Assembly (NCBI GenBank): GCA_963663365.2
Contig: CAXXIH010000001.1
Span: 1,674,001-1,738,000, forward strand
Length of the DNA: 64,000 nucleotides
Reading direction: 5' to 3'
Origin: G963663365 sp963663365
GTDB lineage: Bacteria > Hinthialibacterota > Hinthialibacteria > Hinthialibacterales > G963663365
This document shows, piece after piece, positions 26,433 to 35,624 of the stretch (its first letter is position 1; each line of letters starts with the position of its first letter). The position numbers and the translations under genes are program-made. The notes beneath the pieces are model-generated. The model did no database searches and was not told the DNA's origin. It saw nothing but the letters and a program-made list of their open reading frames with translations.

Positions 26433-26900
26433 ATGATGCAGACCGAAGAAATTCTTCGGTCCGTCGAGGGCGCATTTGCGTCTGAGTTGGACCTATATCG
26501 GCAGCTTGAGACTCTTTCAGTGCGTCAATTGGACGTGTTGAATCAGGAACATCCGGATATTGACCTGGTTGTCGAGATTATGCGGTCCAAGAACGAGCTA
26601 GTCTTGAGACTTTCCGAGCTCGAACGCACGAACTCCCCGCTCAAAAAACAGTACGAGAAAATCCGCGAGACGATTTCAGAGGCTCAAAAGCAGACTTTAT
26701 TGGATCTGCGGGCGCAACTGAACGAACTTCTCGCAAAACTGTTGGATATGGAGAAGAGCGGAGAAGAGCGGATGAAAGCTTGCGGGAAGGAAATCGAAAA
26801 TCGCCTCAAGCAAATCCAAACTACTCGTAAAGCCCGCCATGCATACAATGCGTACGCCCGGCAGGCAACGCCTCCACGCTTCTTCGATAAACGCAAATAA
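26433..26900 (+). CDS. FlgN-like coiled-coil flagellar export chaperone
   Basis: A 155-residue, almost wholly helical, Leu/Glu/Lys-rich protein. Its opening EEILRSVEGAFASELDLYRQLETLSVRQLDVLNQEHPDIDLVVEIMRSKNELVLRLSELE is the pattern of FlgN/FliT chaperones, which hold hook-filament junction proteins or the cap before export. GAGG lies 6 nt before the ATG pair at 26433/26436. It is first in a run with a sensor kinase and a sigma-54 activator, 18 nt before the kinase. The assignment rests on pattern and context, since such chaperones are weakly conserved. Confidence 0.6.
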   Translation: MMQTEEILRSVEGAFASELDLYRQLETLSVRQLDVLNQEHPDIDLVVEIMRSKNELVLRLSELERTNSPLKKQYEKIRETISEAQKQTLLDLRAQLNELLAKLLDMEKSGEERMKACGKEIENRLKQIQTTRKARHAYNAYARQATPPRFFDKRK

Positions 26901-26918
26901 TTGAGTTAGGGAAAGAGC

Positions 26919-28223
26919 ATGATGGCCGAGACCTCGCGCAATCCCTTGGGTGTCTCCGGTTTGGAGCGGTTGGCTTCATCATTGGAAAAAGCCTCTGATG
27001 ATGATGTCCAAGCTCTGCATGAGGCCATCGAATTATTCAATCAGCACACCCAGGAACTGCGTGAGGCCTATGATGCATTGCGGGAACGCGTTTCCGCAGT
27101 AGATCGTGAACTGGAGGTTAAAAATCGTCACCTTGAAGAGCAGGTTCGCGAAATCGAACGTCTCAAGGGCGATTTGGATGAAATTATCGAGTCGATGGAC
27201 AACGGCCTTATTGCCGCAGATACCGAAGGCATCGTTTTTACGTTCAATAAGGCTGCCGAGAAGGCACTCGGATTACCACGAAGCGATGTGCTCGGAACAT
27301 CTCTTGAGGCGTTACTTGAAAGTGGAGGCCGGACGATTTCGCAGAGTCTGAAAGAGGGGCGTTCTTGTCCCTTAGAGGTTACAGTTACTGTCGCCGGCAA
27401 TCATGCCGCCTATTTGCGCGGAACGATAACACCGCTTAATGACCGGGAAGGTTGTCGGCGCGGTGCCACTTATATCTTTACGGACCTCACCAAGCAGCGG
27501 CTTTTAGAGGAACGGGCGCGCCGTGCTGACAGGATGACGGCACTTGGGGAACTGGCGGCAGGCGTTGCGCATGAAATGCGCAATCCGTTAACCACAATTC
27601 GCGGCTATCTCCAGATGCTGCCGAATTTTAAGGATGATGACAATTTTATTGAGGAATTTTCCGACAATCTAATTCGTGAAATTGACCGGTTGACTCGCTT
27701 GACCAACGATATGTTGGATATGGCAAAACCGGTTGCCAAAGACCGCCGGCATTGTGACCTCGGTTCTTTGGTGAATGAAGTTGTCAGTTTTTTGGCCAAC
27801 CGCGTAAAAGAATCAGGCGCGGAAATCGCGGTTCATACCGATCCGCTTGGAAGTCCTGTCGTACTTGACCGGGACCGAGTGAAACAGGTTTTTATCAACC
27901 TGATTGTGAATGCATTAGAGGCTTGCGGCGAAGGGGCGGAAATTGTCGTCAGGCTTCACCGTACTGAGGAACAAGTGGACGAAGCTGGAAGTTATCGCCA
28001 TTTTGTAATGGCAACGGTGAAAGACAATGGACCCGGAATGGAGCCCGAACAACTGGAACGGGTATTCGATCCATTCTTTACGACCAAATTAACCGGCACC
28101 GGACTCGGGCTGGCCTTATCCAGCCGTATCGCCGAGGAACATGATGGATTGCTGCGTGCTGAAAGTGAGGAAGGCAAAGGTACGGCTTTCTCATTATTGC
28201 TTCCGCTCGCAGAGGAGACATAA
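26919..28223 (+). CDS. cytosolic PAS sensor histidine kinase, FleS/FlrB-like
   Basis: A 434-residue kinase with no membrane segment: coiled coil about 30-85, PAS domain about 85-195 (IIESMDNGLIAADTEGIVFTFNKAAEKALGL), HisKA with the phospho-acceptor H218 in AAGVAHEMRNPLTTIRGYL, and an HATPase with N-box FINLIVNALEA, G1 VKDNGPGM, F-box FDPFFTTK and G2 GTGLGLALS. Its stop is 2 nt before the response-regulator start. Soluble kinases paired with a sigma-54 activator beside flagellar genes are the FleS/FlrB type, which sense flagellar assembly rather than an outside signal. NtrB is the main alternative, but the flagellar context favours the former. Confidence 0.88.
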   Translation: MMAETSRNPLGVSGLERLASSLEKASDDDVQALHEAIELFNQHTQELREAYDALRERVSAVDRELEVKNRHLEEQVREIERLKGDLDEIIESMDNGLIAADTEGIVFTFNKAAEKALGLPRSDVLGTSLEALLESGGRTISQSLKEGRSCPLEVTVTVAGNHAAYLRGTITPLNDREGCRRGATYIFTDLTKQRLLEERARRADRMTALGELAAGVAHEMRNPLTTIRGYLQMLPNFKDDDNFIEEFSDNLIREIDRLTRLTNDMLDMAKPVAKDRRHCDLGSLVNEVVSFLANRVKESGAEIAVHTDPLGSPVVLDRDRVKQVFINLIVNALEACGEGAEIVVRLHRTEEQVDEAGSYRHFVMATVKDNGPGMEPEQLERVFDPFFTTKLTGTGLGLALSSRIAEEHDGLLRAESEEGKGTAFSLLLPLAEET

Positions 28224-28225
28224 AA

Positions 28226-29599
28226 ATGGCCAAAGCAACGATTCTCGTGGCCGATGATGAACTCGGCATCCGTAATATGCTCAAACGGGTTCTTGAAAGT
28301 ATGGGGCATCGAATCCTCTTGGCCGAACATGGCAAGGAGGCTTTGGACATCTATGAGCGGGAATTACCGGACTTGCTGCTCTGCGACATTATGATGCCCG
28401 AGATGGATGGCCTCGAAGTGCTGGAGGCTGTTCATAAGATCGATGGGCAGGCGCAAGTTATTATGCTCACTGCGGTTGATACCGCAAAAACCGCCCTAAA
28501 AGCGATGGAACTGGGCGCGTTCCGGTATGTGACCAAGCCATTCGATCTCGATGAACTAAAAGCGCATGTCACAAAAGCGCTCGAAGTCGTCGACGTTGTC
28601 CGCACCAACCGTGATTTACAGGAAGAGATGGGGCTGCGTTACGGCTTGGATCATATTGTGGGCAAAGATCAATGTATGGTCGAAATCTACGATTTGATTC
28701 GTACTGTGGCCGCAACTCCCAGCACCGTTTTGATTCGAGGTGAAAGTGGAACCGGTAAAGAATTAATCGCCGGAGGAATTCACCACCTTTCGCCACGCCG
28801 CAACAAACGCTTCATCAAAGTCAACTGTGCAGCCATTTCCGAAGAACTTCTGGAGAGCGAACTTTTCGGGCATGAAAAAGGCTCGTTTACCGGTGCGATA
28901 CGCCAACATGAGGGAAAATTTATTATGGCTGATGGGGGGACGATTCTCCTTGATGAAGTCAGCGAGATGAGCCCCAAACTTCAGGCCAAACTGCTCCGCG
29001 TATTACAGGAAAAAGAAGTTGACCGCGTGGGCGGGCGAGAGCCGATTTCCGTTGATGTCCGGGTTTTGGCTACAACAAACCGCGACTTAGAGAAGGCCAT
29101 CTCTGAAGGAACATTCCGTGAAGATCTCTATTACCGTTTGAACGTAGTCACGATTGAATTCCCACCGTTGCGCGAAAGGCGTTCCGATATCGCGCTGTTA
29201 ACCAAACACTTTCTTAGTAAATATAACCAAGAAATGAACAAACGTATCGAAGGAATTGACCGTGATGCCGAACAAGCGCTCTTGCGTTATCACTGGCCGG
29301 GAAATGTCCGGCAATTGGAAAACGCAATCGAGCGGGCGGTCGTCCTCTGCTCAGATACGGTAATCGGCGTAAAACATCTGCCTCCGGATGTCATCGGAGG
29401 GGATGGTCCTACATCCAGCAGTGGTGGCCTGGGGCATGTGGGTATGACCGTTGCCGAGATGGAACGTGAATTAATTCTGAAAACTTTGGGAGGTGTCGAT
29501 AATAATCGTACAAGGGCGGCGGAAATGCTCGGTATCAGTATTCGCACGCTACGGAACAAATTGCACGAGTACCGGGAATCCGGACATTTTGATGATTAA
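28226..29599 (+). CDS. sigma-54-dependent response regulator, FleR/FlrC-like
   Basis: A 457-residue NtrC-type activator. The receiver domain has phospho-acceptor D54 (LLCDIMMPEMDG). The AAA+ domain has Walker A GESGTGKE (172-179), the sigma-54 contact loop GSFTGA (219-224; Ser in place of the usual Ala), Walker B GGTILLDEVSEM and the arginine-finger region FREDLYYRLNVV. A Fis-type helix-turn-helix closes it (NNRTRAAEMLGISIRTLRNKLHEYR). It is coupled to the kinase gene. A near-consensus sigma-54 promoter lies upstream of flgB 4 kb further on. I infer that this protein activates that promoter. Confidence 0.92.
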   Translation: MAKATILVADDELGIRNMLKRVLESMGHRILLAEHGKEALDIYERELPDLLLCDIMMPEMDGLEVLEAVHKIDGQAQVIMLTAVDTAKTALKAMELGAFRYVTKPFDLDELKAHVTKALEVVDVVRTNRDLQEEMGLRYGLDHIVGKDQCMVEIYDLIRTVAATPSTVLIRGESGTGKELIAGGIHHLSPRRNKRFIKVNCAAISEELLESELFGHEKGSFTGAIRQHEGKFIMADGGTILLDEVSEMSPKLQAKLLRVLQEKEVDRVGGREPISVDVRVLATTNRDLEKAISEGTFREDLYYRLNVVTIEFPPLRERRSDIALLTKHFLSKYNQEMNKRIEGIDRDAEQALLRYHWPGNVRQLENAIERAVVLCSDTVIGVKHLPPDVIGGDGPTSSSGGLGHVGMTVAEMERELILKTLGGVDNNRTRAAEMLGISIRTLRNKLHEYRESGHFDD

Positions 29600-29636
29600 G
29601 CGATTAATCGCTCTTTTATAGAGCACGGCAAGAACA

Positions 29637-32600
29637 ATGGACGCAGGTGTACTGGAAGGCGGAAAAACAGTTCTCGATCTGGCCATTGAGCTGGGGACAC
29701 AGACGGAGACTGTGCTCGGCGTAATGCGTCAGATGGGATTGGAAGGCCATGATCCTACGGCCGTAATCGATCCTGAACTTGAGGGTCGCCTTGTCCAACG
29801 TATGGCTGAATCCGGCCGTGTTCCTAAGCGCGCCCTCAAAAAACGCCGCCGCCGTCCAGGCGGCTTAGGCGTGGATCGCAATATTCTCGCATCGGCTCTG
29901 GGCGCCACAGAGAGGGGCTTCAGAGAGGACAGTGTTCCCGAGGATATCGAAAAATCCATCATAGAAAGCCGGGACACTCTTCTTGGCGATTATTCCTCAC
30001 CTCTTGCATCTGAACCCGATGCCCCATCGCTATTGGATGATTTGGCCGCTCCCGGCAAGGCGCGCCCCGTATTCGAAGATCCAAAACCGGCAAAGCAACC
30101 GGCTCGCGGGCGCCCGGCTCCTGCTCCAAAGACCGCTCGGCCGCAATCCCGTCCTCAGCCCAGGCGGTCATCGGCTCCTGCGCCCACTGCCGTTGCTCCG
30201 GCTGCACCTAAACCAGCCGCTGCTGAGGAAGATGAACTCGATATCGATTTGGAGGCTTTGGAAGCGGAAATCGCTGGAGATGAACCCGTGGCCAAAGCCG
30301 CTCCAGCCCCGGCCCCTGCCGAAGATACCGTAGAAGAAGAGGATACCGGCGAGATTGATGTCGATCTTGATGCGCTTCAAGCCGATGTCGGCGCTGACGA
30401 AGGAGAAGTCGAACTCTCCGATGAAGAACAGGCCGCGCTTAATGAAGTTCTTGGGGATGATCTGGGCGACGATGATCTTTTAGGCGATGACCTAGAACTC
30501 GATGAACTGCTGGGGGATGACGATCTCGGCCTGGATGCCGGAGATGAAGAACCGGCTGAGGAAGAGGCGCCCGCGGAAGAGGTCGAAGAACAGGAAGAAG
30601 CCGAAGAGGAAGGCGAAGGGGAAGAAGAGGAAGAAGGAGAGGGCGAGGGAGAAGGCGAAGAAGAGGAAGAGTACGAGCCACAGACGATCTTCGAAAAGAT
30701 CGTCGCCAAACTCGATTTAAGCATGACCGAATTAATCGCGATTTGTGTCGGCTTGTTTTTAGTGTTCCTTTTGGCGTTGATTCTCGCCATTGTTTTTTAC
30801 CAGAATTACAGCCCGCAAGTCGCGGAAGATTTGCTTCGAAGGGCGAATGAAAATTACAAAGATGAGAAATATGCCGAAGCACAAGGGTTGTATGATGAAT
30901 TTCTAAAAACGTTTCCGCCCGGCAGAGATACTGAAATGGCCTATTTTCGCGCGGCGGAAAGTTACTTCTTAGATTTAGAAAATAGACGAATTGCTGCTGA
31001 AGATAACAATGAAGATATGACCCAAATCCGCAAGGAGTATGCTGATGCTCGAGATGCATATAATGCATTTCTCAATTTCCAGAAAGAAATAACCAACTTT
31101 TTTAGTGAGAAAAGCGACGAGGTTACTAATTACCGTTATCCTGACAGTGATTTAGAGGAAGCCGCCAATTGGCGCATTGCCGAAACGTATGATCGGCAGC
31201 AAGAATATCAATATGCAATTGAGAAATATGATGACTTTATGTCTAAGTTTCCCGAGTCCAAGCGGAAGGACAACGCTATCCGGGAGATTCCCCGTCTTTA
31301 CGATCAATGGGCGCAACGAGATGCCAAAGATGAAGTTAGGCTCCGCCTTGATGCGATTGAGCAATACCATGTGCATCTGAAAATTCCTCAGGAGCCTTCA
31401 CTTGAAAAAGCCAAAGTGCATTTGGCGATCGCACGCGATCATCAACGTCTCTTTGAACTGGCTGATAACTGGCCCATGCAGGAGAGCCGGCTGCAAAGCA
31501 CAGAAGACCATTTGCGTAAGGCTTCTGAATTAATCGCAGAGGCCAATCCGGGAAATTATATTAAGGAAAATATATCGACTGGTGAATCTTCTACGTTCAT
31601 CAGCAATGACTTGCGGGATATCAAACTTCAATTAGCTGATCTTTTACGAATCCGTGGTGAACGTAGCGCAATGCGTGCCGATGAAATCCATCAATCGCTT
31701 ACCCGTTATCCCCGTGGCCACCCACGCCGTGTTCCTCAAGAAGAGAGTGAAAAAGAATATCGCGAAGAGGCCGGAAAACGGCTTGAAGAAGCAATTGATC
31801 TTTATACGATTGTTGATCGTGATGCGGATTTTGATCCTCCTGAGCGGGAGTGGATTCGTTACCATCGTGCCTTGGCCTATTACACACTCGATGATTTCGA
31901 TAAGACCATCGAACTGGGGCAGGAACTGACTCGCTTTATTGAACAAAACGAGAATATGGGATCTGCCCCGACCGACGTGAAGTTCCTTGTTCATTTCCTG
32001 CTTGGTGATGCGGCCTGGGAAACGCACAAGTATGATATGGTCAAAAAACACTATCAAATTGCCACGAGCATGGAGCCATATTATCCCCGTGATAAAGGCG
32101 GGGAACATAGCCACCTGGCCTATTTGCGGCTCAGCAATACTTATTTCCAAAAAGAACGCGATTATGACCGGGCCGTAAAGGACTATACGGATATCCTTGC
32201 CTCCTATCCGAAGAGTGGATGGACTTACTACACGCGCTACTCCCTTGCCGAGGCCTACCGGAAACGCGGTCTCGAACATATTAATAGCACCGACCCGGAT
32301 GAGCGGGCGTCCGCTCGAGAAGATTTCGGCCTTGCCGTGGATCAATATACGATCGCTTTGGAAACACGCCAGGATGCCAAATATGTCGATACACAAAATG
32401 AAACATACAAACGTCAAAGCGAATATCACCGTGCCGAATGTTCATTCTTAAACGGGGCTTTGCGCCGTTCTGTGCAGTTCCATCAACAGGCCATCTGGAA
32501 TTATCCGAATGATCCCGAAGCGCCTCAGGCACGTGAACGGTTAGGTGATATTTATGTGCAACTTGGCAACTTGGATGGAGCGGTTAATGTATATACGCAT

Positions 32601-33383
32601 TATCTAAAAAGCGCGTATGAAAACGATGAGGGCCGCGTAACAATCAAGCTCGCTGATGCTTTGCTACAGCGTTTTGATTACAAAGAAGCCCGCCAATATC
32701 TCGAAGAAGTTTATCAGGACTATCCGGTTATTTTGAAAGATCCGAGATTTCCCTCCAAGAAAGAGCGGATCGACCCCGGGCGTAAAGTGCTTTATCGATT
32801 GGCCCATTCGTATGTGGATGAGGCGGATGGTTTGTTTGAAGAACAACGCGCCGAACGGTTGCGGGATGCCATTGATGCGTATCAACGAATTCGCGATGAA
32901 ATGGCCGACCAAGAGGTGGAACCCATTCGTGAAATGGGATGCTTGTATTTCCAACTGGCCGAGATTGTGCCGGATGGCGAAGAGTATTACAGGAAAGCGA
33001 CCGAGCACCTCGATGCCTACCTCAAACTCTTTGGGAGCAATGACGAAGTAACCGAGGATCCCCTTCGCAGCCATTATCTTTTCATGTTGGGCGATGCCAA
33101 TTACCGCTTGGAGGATTATGAGGCGTCCGTGGCGGCCCTGCGTCAAGTCGATGGCAAAACTACAAAAGATAACAATGAGTGGGGGCAGGCTTTTCTTATG
33201 TTGGCCAACAGCTATCGAAAACTTATGGAAGAGGCCAAGGATCCTTTCTGGCGTGATGAATATCTCAAACTCGCCAATAACGCCTATGAGAACACAAAGA
33301 TGTCAGGTGACGCTGACGTAATTGCCAAGGCCAACCTGGAGCAAGGATATTTGGCGTCCATGCAGAAGGCGGAAGGCTTATAA
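29637..33383 (+). CDS. giant membrane-anchored TPR protein with IF2-N-like head
   Basis: A 1248-residue protein. Residues 8-56 (GKTVLDLAIELGTQTETVLGVMRQMGLEGHDPTAVIDPELEGRLVQ) resemble the small helical IF-2 N-terminal domain. A basic patch (ALKKRRRR, 66-73) and a long Pro/Ala then Glu/Asp-rich low-complexity region follow. One membrane segment lies at about 366-390 (LIAICVGLFLVFLLALILAIVF). The remaining 850 residues, outside the cytosol, are tandem TPR-like repeats (YAEAQGLYDEFLKTFPPG, YQYAIEKYDDFMSKFPESKRKD, YDRAVKDYTDILASYPKSG, LDGAVNVYTHYLKSAYEN). These recall YbgF/BamD-type envelope scaffolds. It sits between the FleR-like regulator and the flgB promoter. Its role is unknown, and a scaffold linking motor and envelope is only a guess. 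Confidence 0.8.
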   Translation: MDAGVLEGGKTVLDLAIELGTQTETVLGVMRQMGLEGHDPTAVIDPELEGRLVQRMAESGRVPKRALKKRRRRPGGLGVDRNILASALGATERGFREDSVPEDIEKSIIESRDTLLGDYSSPLASEPDAPSLLDDLAAPGKARPVFEDPKPAKQPARGRPAPAPKTARPQSRPQPRRSSAPAPTAVAPAAPKPAAAEEDELDIDLEALEAEIAGDEPVAKAAPAPAPAEDTVEEEDTGEIDVDLDALQADVGADEGEVELSDEEQAALNEVLGDDLGDDDLLGDDLELDELLGDDDLGLDAGDEEPAEEEAPAEEVEEQEEAEEEGEGEEEEEGEGEGEGEEEEEYEPQTIFEKIVAKLDLSMTELIAICVGLFLVFLLALILAIVFYQNYSPQVAEDLLRRANENYKDEKYAEAQGLYDEFLKTFPPGRDTEMAYFRAAESYFLDLENRRIAAEDNNEDMTQIRKEYADARDAYNAFLNFQKEITNFFSEKSDEVTNYRYPDSDLEEAANWRIAETYDRQQEYQYAIEKYDDFMSKFPESKRKDNAIREIPRLYDQWAQRDAKDEVRLRLDAIEQYHVHLKIPQEPSLEKAKVHLAIARDHQRLFELADNWPMQESRLQSTEDHLRKASELIAEANPGNYIKENISTGESSTFISNDLRDIKLQLADLLRIRGERSAMRADEIHQSLTRYPRGHPRRVPQEESEKEYREEAGKRLEEAIDLYTIVDRDADFDPPEREWIRYHRALAYYTLDDFDKTIELGQELTRFIEQNENMGSAPTDVKFLVHFLLGDAAWETHKYDMVKKHYQIATSMEPYYPRDKGGEHSHLAYLRLSNTYFQKERDYDRAVKDYTDILASYPKSGWTYYTRYSLAEAYRKRGLEHINSTDPDERASAREDFGLAVDQYTIALETRQDAKYVDTQNETYKRQSEYHRAECSFLNGALRRSVQFHQQAIWNYPNDPEAPQARERLGDIYVQLGNLDGAVNVYTHYLKSAYENDEGRVTIKLADALLQRFDYKEARQYLEEVYQDYPVILKDPRFPSKKERIDPGRKVLYRLAHSYVDEADGLFEEQRAERLRDAIDAYQRIRDEMADQEVEPIREMGCLYFQLAEIVPDGEEYYRKATEHLDAYLKLFGSNDEVTEDPLRSHYLFMLGDANYRLEDYEASVAALRQVDGKTTKDNNEWGQAFLMLANSYRKLMEEAKDPFWRDEYLKLANNAYENTKMSGDADVIAKANLEQGYLASMQKAEGL

Positions 33384-33534
33384 GACACGAAACTGAAAGG
33401 AGCTCGAAATAGGCCGTAAGTGGAAAATATTGCCAGCATGCAAATTCGTTTTTTACTATGCGGTGAATCTGGCTCTGTGTTGTAAGTTTATACTTTTAAG
33501 TTGGTTATGTGTTTTTCCGGCTGATTGCCCGGAC

Positions 33535-33550
33535 TGGTTCGCTCGTTGCT
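33535..33550 (+). promoter_or_regulatory. sigma-54 promoter of the flgB flagellar operon
   Basis: TGGTTCG-CTCG-TTGCT: GG and GC are exactly ten bases apart and 12 of 16 positions of TGGCACG-N4-TTGCW are met or free. The flgB start is 40 nt downstream. A FleR-like activator is encoded just upstream. Confidence 0.72.
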
Positions 33551-33589
33551 AACACTATAGAGCGTAACGTGTATGTTGAGGATTGAAAA

Positions 33590-34018
33590 ATGGTTTTGGA
33601 CCGAATTTTCCAAGAGCCGACCCTTGTCATGCTCAAAAAGGGCATTGAAGGAACCAATCGGCGGCATGAGGCGATTTCTAACAATATCGCCAATGTGGAC
33701 ACTCCCAACTACCAACGGGCAACAGTGAGCTTTGAGAGTGCGCTAAAACGTGCACGCTCCGGTATTGGCTTTGCAGGGAAGACGACAGATCCCCGCCATT
33801 TCGATATCGGAGGGGCCATGATGCTTGAAATGGTTAGTCCGCGCGTCGGAATTGATAACAACACGCGTTTCCGTCCGGATCGCAACAATATCAACATCGA
33901 CGAAGAAATGGCCGCGCTCGCGCAAAATACCATGCGCAATGAGGCATTCACGGAACTTTTGAAACGCCGCTTTGAGGGGCTTTCATCTACCATCCGCGAA
34001 GCGGGAGCGACGGGATAA
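33590..34018 (+). CDS. flgB: flagellar proximal rod protein FlgB
   Basis: A 142-residue rod protein, exported by the flagellar type III system. Its N-terminal signature NRRHEAISNNIANVDTPNYQRATVSFESAL marks the rod/hook family, and the C-terminal half MAALAQNTMRNEAFTELLKRRFEGLSSTI forms the partner helix. GAGGA precedes the ATG by about 8 nt. It is the first gene after the sigma-54 promoter at 33535 and is 13 nt before flgC. Confidence 0.95.
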   Translation: MVLDRIFQEPTLVMLKKGIEGTNRRHEAISNNIANVDTPNYQRATVSFESALKRARSGIGFAGKTTDPRHFDIGGAMMLEMVSPRVGIDNNTRFRPDRNNINIDEEMAALAQNTMRNEAFTELLKRRFEGLSSTIREAGATG

Positions 34019-34031
34019 AGAGGAATAGACC

Positions 34032-34475
34032 ATGAGTGCATATAATATCAGCGCATCCGGATTGACCGCCCAACGTGTCCGTATGGACACCATCGCCAAC
34101 AACATTGCCAACGCTCAGACCATGGTCACTGCCGAAGGCGGACCTTACCGCCGCCGCACGGTTGTTTTTGAAGCCGTAGGAAGGGATTTCAATGAATCTC
34201 TGACAACGGCCAAGCGCCGTCTGGGGCGGATTGTCGGCTCGGGTGTTAAGGTCCAGAAAATCGTCGAAGACCAAACCTCAGATGCATTTATGAAGATTTA
34301 CGATCCCGGGCATCCCTATGCGGATAGCAGCGGGATGGTTTTGCGCCCAAACATCAGTGTTGTCCAAGAAATGGTCAACATGATGGATGCACAGCGTGCC
34401 TATGAAGCGAATGTTACCGCCTTAAACGGCACAAAACAGATGGCACAACGGGCTCTGCAAATCGGACAGAGTTAA
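34032..34475 (+). CDS. flgC: flagellar proximal rod protein FlgC
   Basis: A 147-residue rod subunit. The N-terminus ISASGLTAQRVRMDTIANNIANAQTM and the C-terminus PNISVVQEMVNMMDAQRAYEANVTALNGTKQMAQRAL are the two conserved helices of the family, and GPYRRRTVVFEAV is the usual middle. AGAGGA lies upstream. It follows flgB directly and precedes fliE, the common flgBC-fliE order. Confidence 0.95.
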   Translation: MSAYNISASGLTAQRVRMDTIANNIANAQTMVTAEGGPYRRRTVVFEAVGRDFNESLTTAKRRLGRIVGSGVKVQKIVEDQTSDAFMKIYDPGHPYADSSGMVLRPNISVVQEMVNMMDAQRAYEANVTALNGTKQMAQRALQIGQS

Positions 34476-34556
34476 TTGAAAGACCGGAGACGGCAATAGG
34501 ATTGTCAATCCGGAAATGACGCGCCCAAGCGAATCAGCTCCACTAGGGATGCCGGT

Positions 34557-34883
34557 ATGGCAGACATTATCCGAGGAAAACTTGGACCGGAAGGTCCAAC
34601 CGGGATTGGCGGAGGACCAGCCAGGACACCTTCGATCAGCCGCCCGGACCCGGATATTGACGGGCCATCTTTCGGCGATGTCCTCAAACAGTCCCTGGAC
34701 GAGGTGATGAACTTGCAAAAAACAGCGGGCCAAAAAACGCAAGACCTAGTGACTGGAGATATCCAGGATATTCATGAGGTCATGATCGCGGTTGAAGAAG
34801 CCAGTGTTGCATTTCAACTGACGATGCAGGTTCGCAATCAAATCCTGCGCGCGTATCGGGAACTGACACGGATGCAGATTTAG
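34557..34883 (+). CDS. fliE: flagellar hook-basal body protein FliE
   Basis: A 108-residue FliE, which joins the MS ring to the rod. After a Gly/Pro-rich head, the conserved part reads PSFGDVLKQSLDEVMNLQKTAGQKTQDLVTGDIQDIHEVMIAVEEASVAFQLTMQVRNQILRAYRELTRMQI, which matches the family from end to end. It lies between flgC and the first fliF-like gene. Confidence 0.93.
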   Translation: MADIIRGKLGPEGPTGIGGGPARTPSISRPDPDIDGPSFGDVLKQSLDEVMNLQKTAGQKTQDLVTGDIQDIHEVMIAVEEASVAFQLTMQVRNQILRAYRELTRMQI

Positions 34884-35059
34884 CGTGCATGACTTTGTCT
34901 GTGCGCTGTGTGATTAGAAGGAATATGAGCCACGTCCGGAGAGAAACGATGCCGGACCGTCGTTCGCGTTGCGCGGAGCTCAACGTATCACCATGGCCAA
35001 GGATGGCGGTGGGTAGGGATGCTATCTCTACCCCTAAATGTGTTTCAACTGGCAGGGCC

Positions 35060-35560
35060 ATGAATCAACATCCAAGAAGAAAACTTCGCGCCCGTTTCGC
35101 CGCTCTTCTTTATTATGCGGTTTTGGCATCCGTGGTGTATCACGGAATCGGTCTCTTTCACGAGCCGTACGCGCATCTTTTATCTTCCACCGAAACTTCG
35201 CATCTTGACCGTATCTGTGCCGAACTGCGCCAAATGCCTGCCACTGATTATTACCGCACACCACAATCATGCTATGTTCCCGCTTCCCGCAAAGCAGAAA
35301 TCCTTTTTGAACTGATGGAGGGCGGCGTTCTTGTTGCGAACAACCCGGAAGCCATGGATTTGATCGGACCGGAATATTTGGCTTGGGAAGGACGTATGGA
35401 AGATCCCGCTTACTTGAAATTGATCGAAGTGGAGTTGGAAGAGACGATTCAAGATTATCTCGGCGGCAACGATGTTCATGTCACCATCGAACTCGAAAAG
35501 GTCCCGCGTGAAGTGGCGATGCTTGCCGGGCACAATATGAAGAATGAAAGCCGTCAATAA
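35060..35560 (+). CDS. diverged short FliF-like protein (RBM1-region paralogue A)
   Basis: A 166-residue protein with one N-terminal membrane segment (ALLYYAVLASVVYHGIGLF) followed by a region that lines up with the start of FliF: LLSSTETSHLDRICAELRQM...YRTPQSCYVPASRKAEILFELMEGGVL against LISSNDPKYLGQVADYLEQN...YETPDDRTIAVAGDVKAKALFGLAQEDL. It then has a match to the RBM2 beginning (LKLIEVELEETIQDYLGGNDVHVTIELEKVPR) and stops. The long RBM3 insert, the second membrane segment and the FliG-binding tail of FliF are all absent. ATG 35060 is chosen because the upstream extension shows no family match. Divergence is high but the frame is intact, which suggests a maintained protein. Confidence 0.7.
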   Translation: MNQHPRRKLRARFAALLYYAVLASVVYHGIGLFHEPYAHLLSSTETSHLDRICAELRQMPATDYYRTPQSCYVPASRKAEILFELMEGGVLVANNPEAMDLIGPEYLAWEGRMEDPAYLKLIEVELEETIQDYLGGNDVHVTIELEKVPREVAMLAGHNMKNESRQ

Positions 35561-35624
35561 ATGTGAGTGTCATGGAAATGCTATTGTTTGGCATCAGGAT
35601 AACAAAGCCGCTAGGAGGAAGCAC

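Noticed and set aside
30439..31068. Minus-strand frame of 209 residues opposite the TPR gene
   Set aside because: It follows the reverse of the acidic GAAGAA tract and gives Leu/Arg/Pro-rich low-complexity protein with no start signals.
33488..33715. Minus-strand frame overlapping the flgB promoter and start
   Set aside because: It overlaps the sigma-54 promoter and the flgB start, has no family match and lacks a ribosome site.
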